Shown here: positions 1-7,623 of the stretch, in pieces
Numbering within the stretch: position 1 is the stretch's first letter
Layout: every line of letters begins with the position of its first letter
Assembly (NCBI GenBank): GCA_964617145.1
Contig: CAZTVN010000024.1
Coordinates: 1-18,518, forward strand
From: CAZTVN01 sp964617145
Lineage (GTDB): Bacteria; Patescibacteriota; Gracilibacteria; UBA1369; JACRIC01
Reading direction: 5' to 3'
Length of the DNA: 18,518 nucleotides
The notes under the pieces: generated by a model
Database searches by the model: none
What the model saw: only the letters and a program-made list of their open reading frames with translations
What the model was told of the DNA's origin: nothing
Translations under genes and position numbers: made by a program

Positions 1-1
1 A

Positions 2-145
2 TTGCCAGTCAGATGGATAAATTCGAAGTACAGTCGGGTACGTCCGATTCGAGATGCGCTTAAGACTTTTTTTGATTTAATCTATATCAAGCTTAATCTA
101 TGGAGCGGACGTTATACTTCTGAAATCGAAGATAGCAATCAGTAA
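2..145 (+). CDS. C-terminal fragment of a family 2 glycosyltransferase
   Basis: The window opens inside a reading frame of 47 codons that ends at TAA 143-145. The peptide begins LPVRWINSKYSRVRPIRD and continues with a hydrophobic DALKTFFDLIYIKLNLW stretch. This resembles the tail of polyprenyl-phosphate (dolichyl-phosphate glucosyltransferase-like) GT2 enzymes, where a P-V-R-W and S-x-V-R-P-x-R-D pattern precedes a final amphipathic helix. Such enzymes charge a lipid phosphate with a sugar, which membrane GT-C enzymes then use as donor. The next gene is a GT39-like protein on the same strand, so a donor-maker and user pair is plausible. The catalytic domain lies outside the window, so the sugar cannot be named. 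The family call rests on a short tail only. Confidence 0.6.
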   Translation: MPVRWINSKYSRVRPIRDALKTFFDLIYIKLNLWSGRYTSEIEDSNQ

Positions 146-191
146 ATCAGATTCCTGATTGTCGATACCTTCTTAAGATATTTAACCTGAT

Positions 192-2002
192 ATGCATCGT
201 TCTCTCTCATTTTCCACATCCTCTACGTGGCTCGGCATTGTAACAATCTGGGGGCTGCTCTATGTCATCAGTGGTTATTGGCCACTGCTTGGTTTTCCTT
301 TTTTTTATATTTTAGCTGGCTTGCCTCTTGCGCTTCTCTTTTTTGGACAGACGGTCGAAATAATTTCCCTGATGGTAGCCAGCTCAACTATCAGTATTAT
401 TCTTCTCTATCCTGCCGCCATTCTGGTTGCCTTCTTAGAAGGAACTGACGGGGCAGCTATTTATCAAAGTCATCTTAAACTCGATGCTTTTGTGGTGATC
501 GGCATTACGCTGGTATTCACATTGATTGCTCTGTATCGAGGGCAAAAAAAAATCACTTATGAGCTGTTGTCCTTTCATAAAAAGTATCTTGTCTTAATAA
601 TTTTGGCAGCCCTTTTTTTATTGAGTAATTTAAATCGAGCTGATATGGCGACGGATGAAGTTGATCTTGGTTATCGAGCATACGATCTGATCGACGGAAT
701 GGTGGCGGGTCGAAAAGGCTATACTTTATCATTTTACGATCACACGCCATTAGCCCTGCATGCAAATCATTTTGGCTTTCAGATGTTAGAAAACAGAGAT
801 TTTCGTTATTTAGAAGACTGGATGATAAGATTTCCGAGCGCTATTATTGCGTTTTTAAGTTTTTTAATCTGGGGCTTGGTATTTTTTAAATATCTACCGC
901 GCCGTCAGGCCGAGGCGAGTTGGTTACTTTTGGCTGTTTTGACACCTTTTTTATTTAGTGGCCGAATTTTTTTACGGGAAGTTTTTATTACTTTTTTTCT
1001 GGGTGGATTTTTCTTTTTTTTGGAGGACTGGCTCCTTGCTTCAATTATGTTAGGGGCGATCTTACTTGTCAAATCAACCAATTTCCCTTTAGCTATTCTT
1101 GGTATAATAATCCAGACTTACTGGCAGTCTGGCACAGCGAAAAAAAAGCTATCTTCTATCCTCAAATCAAGTGGTGTAATTTTATTGATATTTACACCGA
1201 TTCTTGTCTACAATGCCGCAGCCCATATGCTGACTGGCTATATGGACATTTTGTTTTCCAAAATTTTTAATATTTACCATCCGGCTGGCTATACGGGTGA
1301 ACGGGCTCACGGAGGCACGCTGATACCAAATTTTCTTAATCTTTTGCGCGTGCAGGCCGACCAGCTCACTATTCCTGGTTTTATTTTATTGCTATTTGGT
1401 GTCTTTAAAAGTTTGAAGCAGCCCGCTAAAAAAATTTTATATATGTCGGCCATCATGCTGACCACAATTTTTATTTTTTACTGGCTGGTCGGTTTTAGAG
1501 CTTATTATCTGATTTATTTGGCGCCAATTATGGCCATGATGATAGTTGTGTCGTATGCTGGCCTAAAAACTACATCGACGGCAATTATTACCAGTTTGCA
1601 TGGAACACGCTTGTTAATGATAACTATGAACAAAGTTCGCACTTCGATGACAGTGGTCGATCGGGATCGGGTTATCTTTCACCACCTCTTAACTTAAGCC
1701 GTTTATATTCAATTACCATTCGTGCATGGTCGGAGCGACGTGGCTGGAAAGACCTCAAATTCAAAATCGATTCCATGGGCATTGACAAACCAATTTTGAT
1801 TTTGGATCATAATCTGGATGAGGTGAAGCTGCAAAAATATTTAGGCGTTAAATTAACTGTTCGAAAATTTTATTTAGGCGATAAGGCCGATGAATGGTAT
1901 GAGGCTTATTTTGACAACGAAAATCACCCCATTGATCCAGCCCGTATGATTTGGGTTCGCGCTGATTTTAGCGTCAGCCGTGTAGATGATAATTTAATTT
2001 AA
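192..2002 (+). CDS. GT39/ArnT-like membrane glycosyltransferase, split by a -1 frame break
   Basis: The frame from ATG 192 gives a hydrophobic protein. About four membrane segments are followed by a loop with an acidic pair (D155-E156, in DMATDEVDLGYRAYD) and a later R-F-P-S-A segment. This is the layout of PMT/ArnT-type GT-C enzymes, which move a sugar from a polyprenyl-phosphate donor to an acceptor outside the membrane. The frame closes at 1697 with unconvincing residues. The frame one base back, from about 1565, reads cleanly as KNYIDGNYYQF and on to the stop at 2000-2002, and ends in a soluble domain of about 145 residues. Joined length is about 603 residues. The break falls in an A5 run at 1565-1569 where A6 would restore the frame, so a sequencing error or a recent mutation is likely. 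No good Shine-Dalgarno site precedes ATG 192. Base composition looks slightly richer in GC than the rest of the window. Confidence 0.75.
1565..1569 (+). other. Apparent -1 frame break in an A5 run
   Basis: Upstream the gene reads SYAGLK in the frame of 192, and downstream NYIDGNYYQFAWN in the frame of 1775. Adding one A to this run gives a continuous L-K-N-Y. The position is just after the last membrane segment. It marks where the two coding fragments, 192-1697 and about 1565-2002, belong to one gene. Confidence 0.7.
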
Positions 2003-3125
2003 AATTTTTGCCCGTGGATTTAATTTCTGAAGTCGTTTCGTAATATCATCTGTATATGTCCCTGCTTTTACGATAACCATGATGTTCTCTTTATTTTTAA
2101 TCTCTAGAGGGTTCCCAACGAATAGACTGCTGCCATATAACCGTTTTCCTTCTTTCAAGGTCGAATCATCAAGAATTTTGACAATTCTCTTTTCGTCTAA
2201 TCCAAATTCCAATAAAGCCTGCGAAAAAATGTGGGCACCGAACAGATATACATGGCCTAAAAAACCTTTCATCTGTTTATTGAAATCCCCCACCATTTTC
2301 TTTTGACAATCAATAAAGTCCAGATATAATTTTTTATATTCCTGATAATGATTATCAAAAACAACAGCTTGTTTGTAAGCGATTTTTTCAGTGGCGTAAA
2401 AGATACTATGTTCTTNNNNNNNNNNAAACTTTAAACCCACTGGCAGGCAATAATTGGTCGAGAATGGCTTCAGTTAAAAAAAATGTATGTTCGAAATTTA
2501 GGGTATTAGGAAATTTTTTAGCTAGCCAAGCAGCTAAATTTGGTACCGAAAAAATATGTTTACCACCGATTGCCAAAAAATCATAGATGTTGCGGAGGGC
2601 CTCAATAGGGTCGTAAAGGTGTTCTAAAACATGTGAATGAATTATCCCATCAATTTTTTTATCTAAAGTGAATTTTTCATCGAAAAATCCTTTTATCATT
2701 CGGATTTTTTTATTTCCCTCAAAAGAAGGATTTGGCTCAATAATAGTCCATGTTGCATCATTTACCTGCTCAACATATTTTTTCGCAATAGCCCCATTTG
2801 AACCACCAATTTCAAGTACTTTTTTGAGATTATGTTTGGCAATAAAATTTTTTAATGCCTCATGATGGCTTGCCCATACTTTTCCCACTGCTTCCGAATG
2901 ATATTGACTGTAGATCAAATCCAATGGCAAGAGTTTCCTTAACTGTATAAACCCTGTTTCCGTACAAATATCGAAATCCATGTCTGCTCTTAAATCTTTG
3001 CTTTCCTCTTCATCCGTGCATCCTATGAAAACTGGAAAGTTTTTTATGCAATACAGTGGCTCCAAAGTGTCTTTACCTGTTATGAGACAGCGATCACGGA
3101 TAATATATTGGATATCCTTACTCAT
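1994..3125 (-). CDS. SAM-dependent sugar C-methyltransferase (NovU/TylC3-like), interrupted by an N gap
   Basis: Two pieces flank the N run at 2416-2425. The N-terminal piece (3125 to about 2426) has an apparent degenerate zinc-binding region with C13, C26, C36 and C54, a Rossmann motif LEIGGSNG (residues 104-111), SHVLEHL near 164-170 and FEHTFFLTEA near 211-220. The C-terminal piece (about 2415 to 1994) starts at EHSIFYATEK and carries the VYLFGAH and ILDDSTLKEGKRLYGSSLFV pattern typical of the C-terminal domain of NDP-sugar C-methyltransferases. Members of this family add a methyl group to carbon of an NDP-ketosugar. The pieces lie in different frames only because 10 N is not a multiple of three. 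Total length near 380 residues suits the family. It is the last gene of the operon, its start overlaps the previous stop by four bases (ATGA), and its 3' end overlaps the convergent glycosyltransferase gene by nine bases. The paired Cys-x2-Cys motifs appear as Cys-x2-Thr-Gly. Confidence 0.75.
2416..2425. other. Assembly gap (10 N)
   Basis: Ten unknown bases lie inside the C-methyltransferase gene. The codons on either side require a true gap that is a multiple of three. From the family spacing between the GF-x-V and HSIFY motifs it is probably longer than ten, perhaps around 15 to 21 bases. Confidence 0.95.
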
Positions 3126-4132
3126 AAATTGTTTGTATAAATGCTGAAATTTTTCATCATTTCGTTTATTATCGTTTCCTTAAAATTTTCATGTTTATTT
3201 ATTGCCTCGTATATTTTTTTGTATTCACTTGTGGCAAAGTTGTAGTGTCCGGCAATCAATGAACAAAGAAATTTGTTTTGTGGAGTATTTTTATCCAACC
3301 ATTTTTTCCACTTTTGACTTTGATATGATTTTTCCATGAAATCATCAGCTTTTATACCATATGTAAAGCATTTAAGTATGGTTAATTTTGTCTGTATAAC
3401 TCCAAACTGCGGGGCTACATTCATTGCATCTATAAGTCCATGCCTTAATTTGATTTCTGCTGAATTGAGATAGTCAGCGTTGTGTTCTTTTAACTTTACA
3501 TTATATTTTTTCGCTATTGGGCTTAGTTTTTCAAGAAATTTTTTATTAAAACTTCCTCTTTGATTCACCTCCATCGTTAAACTTCCTGTTTCACAAACAT
3601 AAAAATCTATCTCTACATCTTTGATAAAATACTCCATCTCTTGTTTTATTCTTTTTAAGTCTTGTAAAAAACTTCCCACGTTTTCATCCGTTCCGACTTC
3701 AATAGTGATATCAGGTCTTTTTTTATGAATGTACTTGATCGCTTTTTTTGTTTCTTTTAACTTGTCTTCTAAACTTCCTTTGTAATGACAAAAATCTACA
3801 TGGATAAAATCGAATCCGTTTTCTAAATCAGTGTCGATCGTTTTATAGGCGTCTTCTATATTTTCATTTTTAAAACCCGGGCCACAGTGGTCTCGACAGA
3901 TAAGTATGCTTGCATTCGGGTACTTCTTTTGTAGAGTTTTTACGAATGCAGCATATTTTTTTGTTGTCCAATTATTAACATATCCACCATCCCAATCGAT
4001 TTGATTTTTTGATGCAATAAGCATGAGGGGTTCATTTTTTTTCTCAGAGAAACGAAAAGCCGCCTCTATGATTTCAGAGCTCATTGGACCTATTCCGAGC
4101 TTTCCGAATTTTTTTACTCTTCCTTTGCTCAT
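3122..4132 (-). CDS. GatZ/KbaZ-like sugar-phosphate protein (class II tagatose-bisphosphate aldolase non-catalytic subunit family)
   Basis: The 336-residue protein reads as a TIM-barrel member of the GatZ/KbaZ family. Seen motifs are PLMLIASKNQIDWDGGY (35-51), the ICRDHCGPGF segment (78-87), FIHVDF (109-114), an EVGTDEN stretch (145-151) and KEHNADYL (215-222). Family GatZ proteins support the aldolase GatY, and some relatives are reported as ketose-phosphate epimerases, so the annotated family name does not settle the reaction. It is shorter than the roughly 420 residues usual for GatZ, and no GatY-type partner lies in the window. It sits seven bases after the HAD phosphatase and shares an ATGA overlap with the methyltransferase. 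The context argues for a step in making an unusual sugar phosphate, by epimerisation, isomerisation or aldol chemistry, rather than for galactitol catabolism. The exact activity is unknown. Confidence 0.65.
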   Translation of the reverse strand: MSKGRVKKFGKLGIGPMSSEIIEAAFRFSEKKNEPLMLIASKNQIDWDGGYVNNWTTKKYAAFVKTLQKKYPNASILICRDHCGPGFKNENIEDAYKTIDTDLENGFDFIHVDFCHYKGSLEDKLKETKKAIKYIHKKRPDITIEVGTDENVGSFLQDLKRIKQEMEYFIKDVEIDFYVCETGSLTMEVNQRGSFNKKFLEKLSPIAKKYNVKLKEHNADYLNSAEIKLRHGLIDAMNVAPQFGVIQTKLTILKCFTYGIKADDFMEKSYQSQKWKKWLDKNTPQNKFLCSLIAGHYNFATSEYKKIYEAINKHENFKETIINEMMKNFSIYTNNL

Positions 4133-4139
4133 GGCATGA

Positions 4140-4643
4140 TTATAGTAAATTTTTCGCTTCTTTCCTAAAAAATTTTTTTAGGATATGTAAGCAAGCTTCC
4201 GCTACCGCTCCTTCGCCAGCATTGTGATACGTTACGAAGTCTGCTTTTTCTTTTGCTAAATAAAATGAATTGTTTGGCGCGATACTGTATTTGACGTAAT
4301 GAAAAATTTTTGAATCATACATCCCATCGCCCATGTAAATTGTTTTTTGTAAATCGAAATTTTCCTTAAGCCACTTCAGTCTTGCTTCCTCATTTATGAG
4401 TTTTAGTGGAATTTTCATGTCTTCTTCTATGCGCTTTTGGGTTATTGGTAATCCTTTTTTATCGGCTGTGATTGCTTGTATGTTGATATATTTTTTGAGC
4501 AACTTGATCCCATCATGATCATGTGGCCCAAATATTTTTGCATATTTGCCTTTTTCCGAGTAAATAAATTGCCCGTTGGTAAAAACTCCGTCAACATCAA
4601 CAATAAAATGCTCTATGAGTCTTTTTTTTCGAGAGCTCGCCAT
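4140..4643 (-). CDS. HAD-superfamily phosphatase, KdsC-like
   Basis: The 167-residue protein has the small cap-less HAD fold signature of KdsC (KDO-8-phosphate phosphatase) and related enzymes: nucleophile motif DVDGVFTNG with D16 and D18, motif II at AITAD (T59), a motif III lysine near K90, motif IV GDGMYD (D106, D110), and a C-terminal GAVAEA segment like the KdsC tail. KdsC-like enzymes remove phosphate from sugar phosphates such as KDO-8-P; heptose pathways have an analogous HAD step. The substrate here is not shown, and no KdsA or KdsB gene lies in the window. The ATG at 4643 lies inside the 3' end of the kinase-nucleotidyltransferase gene (31-base overlap), and an A8 tract falls in that overlap. 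It likely acts with the neighbouring kinase and GatZ-like protein in one pathway. Confidence 0.8.
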   Translation of the reverse strand: MASSRKKRLIEHFIVDVDGVFTNGQFIYSEKGKYAKIFGPHDHDGIKLLKKYINIQAITADKKGLPITQKRIEEDMKIPLKLINEEARLKWLKENFDLQKTIYMGDGMYDSKIFHYVKYSIAPNNSFYLAKEKADFVTYHNAGEGAVAEACLHILKKFFRKEAKNLL

Positions 4644-6202
4644 AAATTCAGTTTACCAAAATAGAAAAGGAACAAATTGAATGGATAGTGATGAAGTGGT
4701 GACATATTGAGCCAAATCAAAGCCGTGAGTATTTGGATTTTTTTCCAACTGAAATTATTATTTTGTACGAAATCGTAAAAAACTTTCTGACATTGAACGA
4801 GATTTTCCTTACGGAGTATATCACAAAAAACAGAATGGTCTGTCATGTGAATAGTGAAGAGATTTTTTGAAACAATATCGTGATTCACCGTAAGATTATG
4901 ATTGAGTTTTGCGAGATCATAATAAATATCTCCTGCTTCCAGTAGGCCTCCGAAATCTTGTCTCCAGTCTAAAAGACAGTAACCTTTTGAAGTTTTTAGA
5001 ATATTGTCCAAGATAAAATCTCCGTGAAATTGATAAGGCTCTGCTTGTGACAACCAATCAAAATCGATCATTGCAAAGAGTTCGCGTATTTGAGGAATGC
5101 GTTCAGAGTTGATAATCGTTTCATGGTCTTTAAGATCATGAAGATTAAAAAATTTTTCAATTCTGTTAAGAGATTTTGTAAAATAAAAATCGTGGCAAAC
5201 TGCAGGAAATTTTTTAAGATCGATGTTTGTTTTCTTCTTCCATAAATGTTTTTTAGACCACGATAAAAATTGTGTAAAATCGTGAGGGGTAACGACCCGA
5301 GAATAAAGTTCTCCGTCGATAAATTTGTAACGAAAAAAATTTTTTGTCGCTCCTTCAATGCTTGGCACAAGACCGTTCAAAATTTTTCCACGTTTTACTC
5401 TATTTTTGACTGTATCTTCTTCAAAAAAAAATTTTATCGCGAAATTATCAAAGAGAAAAAGAGATTCTTTTAGCTTTTCTAAATTTGGAAAAGCGTCTTG
5501 AATTGATTCTCGTGCGCGGTGAAGCCCTTCCGTATTTCCCGTATCGTACCATGATTTAAATTCGTGAGTTCTAAAGCTGTGGCCATCCTTCATCATATTA
5601 TTGATCACTTTACAATCATTGAGAGAACTATCGAGAGGATTTTCTTTTAAAAGACCTTCTAATATTTTCCAGAAATTTTTAAAATCATTGATTCCAACAA
5701 GCCCTATGTGTAGAAAATCAAATTCCAGAGCTCCCTTGGAATTTATTTTTTGAATATATCCATCGAGAGCTGTCACTGATGAATATTGTGCCGAATCGGA
5801 ACTTTTATATACGCCATTCCAGTTATGATCCGGTTTCGGTATTGGCTCTGTCACGATCGTATCACAGCATTGAAAAATAAAAGGACATTGTAAATATTTC
5901 CGCGCTGCGAGCATTGAGCTGCCGAGACTGAAACATCCTCCTTCTTTAGGGATCTCTGATTCTTCGACAAAAGTAAACTTTCTTTTGGGGTATGCCAGTT
6001 TTACAAAATCTTTGATTTGATGACCAAAATGTCGAAGAGTAATAACACATTCCACATTTGATGGATACGACTCTATAATATAGGAAATAACAGGTTTTTT
6101 CCCAACGCGAACGAGCGCTTTATTCGTATATTTCGTAATTTCACCGAGTCTTTGTCCGAATCCAGAAGTTGTGATGAGTACTTTATAGGAGATTTTTGTC
6201 AT
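4613..6202 (-). CDS. Fused sugar-phosphate nucleotidyltransferase / APH-family kinase
   Basis: The protein is read from ATG 6202 (529 residues). An in-frame ATG at 6256 would add 18 residues that lie over the cupin gene, and the chosen start falls just before the nucleotidyltransferase core. Residues 1 to about 235 are an NTP-transferase domain: TTSGFGQRLGEITKYTNKAL with the G-x-G-x-R-L loop, QCCDTIV with a likely metal-binding D114, and WYDTGNTEGLHRA near 218-230. Residues about 250-529 are an aminoglycoside/choline-kinase-type phosphotransferase: FHGDFILDN (H393, D395, N400), CLLDWRQDFGG (D412) and AGDIYYDLAKL. A single chain could therefore phosphorylate a sugar or alcohol and activate it as an NDP derivative, as HddA plus HddC or LicA plus LicC do separately. 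The substrate is unknown. The start lies 10 bases after the cupin stop. Confidence 0.8.
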   Translation of the reverse strand: MTKISYKVLITTSGFGQRLGEITKYTNKALVRVGKKPVISYIIESYPSNVECVITLRHFGHQIKDFVKLAYPKRKFTFVEESEIPKEGGCFSLGSSMLAARKYLQCPFIFQCCDTIVTEPIPKPDHNWNGVYKSSDSAQYSSVTALDGYIQKINSKGALEFDFLHIGLVGINDFKNFWKILEGLLKENPLDSSLNDCKVINNMMKDGHSFRTHEFKSWYDTGNTEGLHRARESIQDAFPNLEKLKESLFLFDNFAIKFFFEEDTVKNRVKRGKILNGLVPSIEGATKNFFRYKFIDGELYSRVVTPHDFTQFLSWSKKHLWKKKTNIDLKKFPAVCHDFYFTKSLNRIEKFFNLHDLKDHETIINSERIPQIRELFAMIDFDWLSQAEPYQFHGDFILDNILKTSKGYCLLDWRQDFGGLLEAGDIYYDLAKLNHNLTVNHDIVSKNLFTIHMTDHSVFCDILRKENLVQCQKVFYDFVQNNNFSWKKIQILTALIWLNMSPLHHYPFNLFLFYFGKLNLWRALEKKDS

Positions 6203-6212
6203 GAATAGAAAG

Positions 6213-6542
6213 TTACATTCTTCCGTAATCATCATGGATACGGACAATATCGTCAAGCTCAGAAGTAGAACACTCCAAATATAAACAATTCTCTTCCTTC
6301 GCCCTCATCCTATGTTTTACTAATGGTTCTAACGTTATTGATTCGAATGGTTTTAAGACCACTGTCTCATTTTCTAAAATAATGTGCAGTTGCCCTTCAA
6401 GCGCTACGATAGTTTCTCTCTTCTTTTCATGATATTGATACGAACATTGATTTCCTTTTTTCATAAAAAGTTTTTTTACCGTATAGTTTGGATTTGTTTC
6501 TAAAATTTCTTCGTACCCCCATGGTTTATCAATATATTTCAT
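6213..6542 (-). CDS. Small cupin, mannose-6-phosphate isomerase type II (ManC C-terminal) family
   Basis: The 109-residue single-domain cupin begins KPWGYEEIL, has the metal-binding-like strand SYQYHEKKRETIVALEG (H38, E43), a second cupin motif PLVKHRMRA (H77) and ends with TSELDDIVRIHDDYGR. These are hallmarks of the C-terminal domain of bifunctional ManC (GDP-mannose pyrophosphorylase/mannose-6-phosphate isomerase) found as a free protein. Known members interconvert sugar phosphates such as mannose-6-P and fructose-6-P, but stand-alone copies in sugar clusters may act on other substrates. The start shares the bases ATGA with the stop of the glycosyltransferase upstream, which indicates translational coupling within the operon. 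It stands directly before the nucleotidyltransferase fusion, so the two together resemble a rearranged ManC. Confidence 0.8.
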   Translation of the reverse strand: MKYIDKPWGYEEILETNPNYTVKKLFMKKGNQCSYQYHEKKRETIVALEGQLHIILENETVVLKPFESITLEPLVKHRMRAKEENCLYLECSTSELDDIVRIHDDYGRM

Positions 6543-7591
6543 AGTTTGTATTTTTTAAGCAGTTTATAAAAAATAAATTTGTTCATTTGGTTTTTTGCCC
6601 ATGTAATACGGCTTTCTGGCTTTGCCAGAGGCAAGGCACATCTCTCCACCCACTCTTCTATCCTTTTTACTGTGGCATCTGTTGATACGTACTGTTTTAC
6701 CAACTTTTGAGCTTCTTTTGCTCTGTTTTGCCATTCTTTTTTATTATTATATGCTTCATCAACGATTTTGAGTATTTCTTTATCTGACATAGCATCATTT
6801 ACATAAACCGTATTATTTTTGATAAGAAAATGTTCAGGATGTCCGCTTTCATTTCCAAAAATAGTTGATCCTGCAGCGCTTATTTCCCAATACTTTCTTG
6901 CTGAAACATTGTAAATCCCTGTTGTTGCAAGGCAAAAATAGCTTTTTGCAAGAAGTTTATAATACTCCGCTGCGTATATTCCCCTGTTTTCTTTCCTTCT
7001 CCATTGTCCAGGATGATCTAGGTGGTAAACTTTGTATTTTTTTTGCTTCATCATAAGGTCGATCAATCTTCCTCTAAACGGAGTTATATTGGTAAGAGCT
7101 CCTGAAAGAAGAAAATCGTACTCCTTTTCTTGTTTTGGGAAGTCAAATTGTTTCAAGTCTATAGTAAGTGGCACCCAAATAATTCGTTCAATAAGATCTG
7201 AGAAATGCTTACCTATAAACCGATATGAACTTTCGTGACAGGTGAAGAGGGTTTTAATATCGTTTTTTTTGAACATTTTTTTAAAGCTTCGTGTGTATAT
7301 CCAGTAATCCGATATGAAAGTGGCTTTTGGTATATTAATTTTGTGCGCGTCTTTAAAAAATATTTTGAATTTATGTTTAATAGCCCAACTCATCTCTTCA
7401 AAGATAATGAGTCCAAAATCTTCTTTGAGTGCTTTGATAAAATTTTGCAGCTTATATTTATGAAGATTGTCTTTCTCAACATCAACGACACAATGTCCCG
7501 CTTTTTTAAACGCTTCAATGAGATGCCACCTTTCGGCATTCATCATCCCTGAGAGCTTTGATGATGTTATATATAATATTTTTTTTTTCAT
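6539..7591 (-). CDS. CgeB-like glycosyltransferase (GT1/GT4-like)
   Basis: The 350-residue soluble protein opens with KKKILYITSSKLSG and contains YWEISAAGSTIFGNESGHPEHF (about 234-255) and YVNDAMSDKEIL, as in the Glyco_trans_1_2/CgeB-type GT-B family. The conserved R-x-Y-E-I-x-A-A-G-x segment binds the nucleotide sugar, and the following E-H-F segment and terminal repeats of short helices are also typical. It is predicted to be a cytoplasmic enzyme that adds a sugar to a growing lipid-linked glycan, possibly the sugar made by the downstream operon genes. It is the first gene of the minus-strand operon. The start codon is followed at once by an A10 run encoding KKKI, and no clear Shine-Dalgarno site is visible. 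Donor and linkage cannot be read from the sequence. Confidence 0.75.
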   Translation of the reverse strand: MKKKILYITSSKLSGMMNAERWHLIEAFKKAGHCVVDVEKDNLHKYKLQNFIKALKEDFGLIIFEEMSWAIKHKFKIFFKDAHKINIPKATFISDYWIYTRSFKKMFKKNDIKTLFTCHESSYRFIGKHFSDLIERIIWVPLTIDLKQFDFPKQEKEYDFLLSGALTNITPFRGRLIDLMMKQKKYKVYHLDHPGQWRRKENRGIYAAEYYKLLAKSYFCLATTGIYNVSARKYWEISAAGSTIFGNESGHPEHFLIKNNTVYVNDAMSDKEILKIVDEAYNNKKEWQNRAKEAQKLVKQYVSTDATVKRIEEWVERCALPLAKPESRITWAKNQMNKFIFYKLLKKYKL

Positions 7592-7593
7592 TT

Positions 7594-7623
7594 TTGCTGG
7601 TTTTTCACTTTATAAGTTATAAA
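7594..7623 (+). promoter_or_regulatory. Possible promoter of the flippase gene, overlapping the divergent promoter
   Basis: TTGCTG (7594-7599) is followed after 18 bases by TATAAA (7618-7623), upstream of the flippase ATG at 7666. Its -10 box overlaps the -10 box of the opposite promoter. The overlap contains TTATAA repeated about a single G (7610-7622), so the two polymerases could not bind at once. Confidence 0.4.

Noticed and set aside
1559..1572. Programmed -1 frameshift at the A5 run of the first GT-C-like gene
   Set aside because: The run is short, is not the usual X-XXY-YYZ order in the zero frame, and no stimulatory stem-loop or upstream Shine-Dalgarno element is visible. A missing base in a homopolymer is simpler.
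1775..2002. An independent 75-residue gene starting at ATG 1775
   Set aside because: The same frame stays open and protein-like back to about 1565, so it is the C-terminal part of the upstream gene.
1994..2440. A separate gene of 148 residues starting MGLKF across the gap
   Set aside because: The start is produced by reading the N run. The protein after it matches the C-terminal domain of the methyltransferase whose N-terminal part lies on the other side.
6203..6256. N-terminal extension of the nucleotidyltransferase fusion to ATG 6256
   Set aside because: The extra 18 residues run over the cupin coding sequence, do not resemble the family start, and the next ATG at 6202 lies 10 bases past the cupin stop, directly before the G-x-G-x-R-L core.
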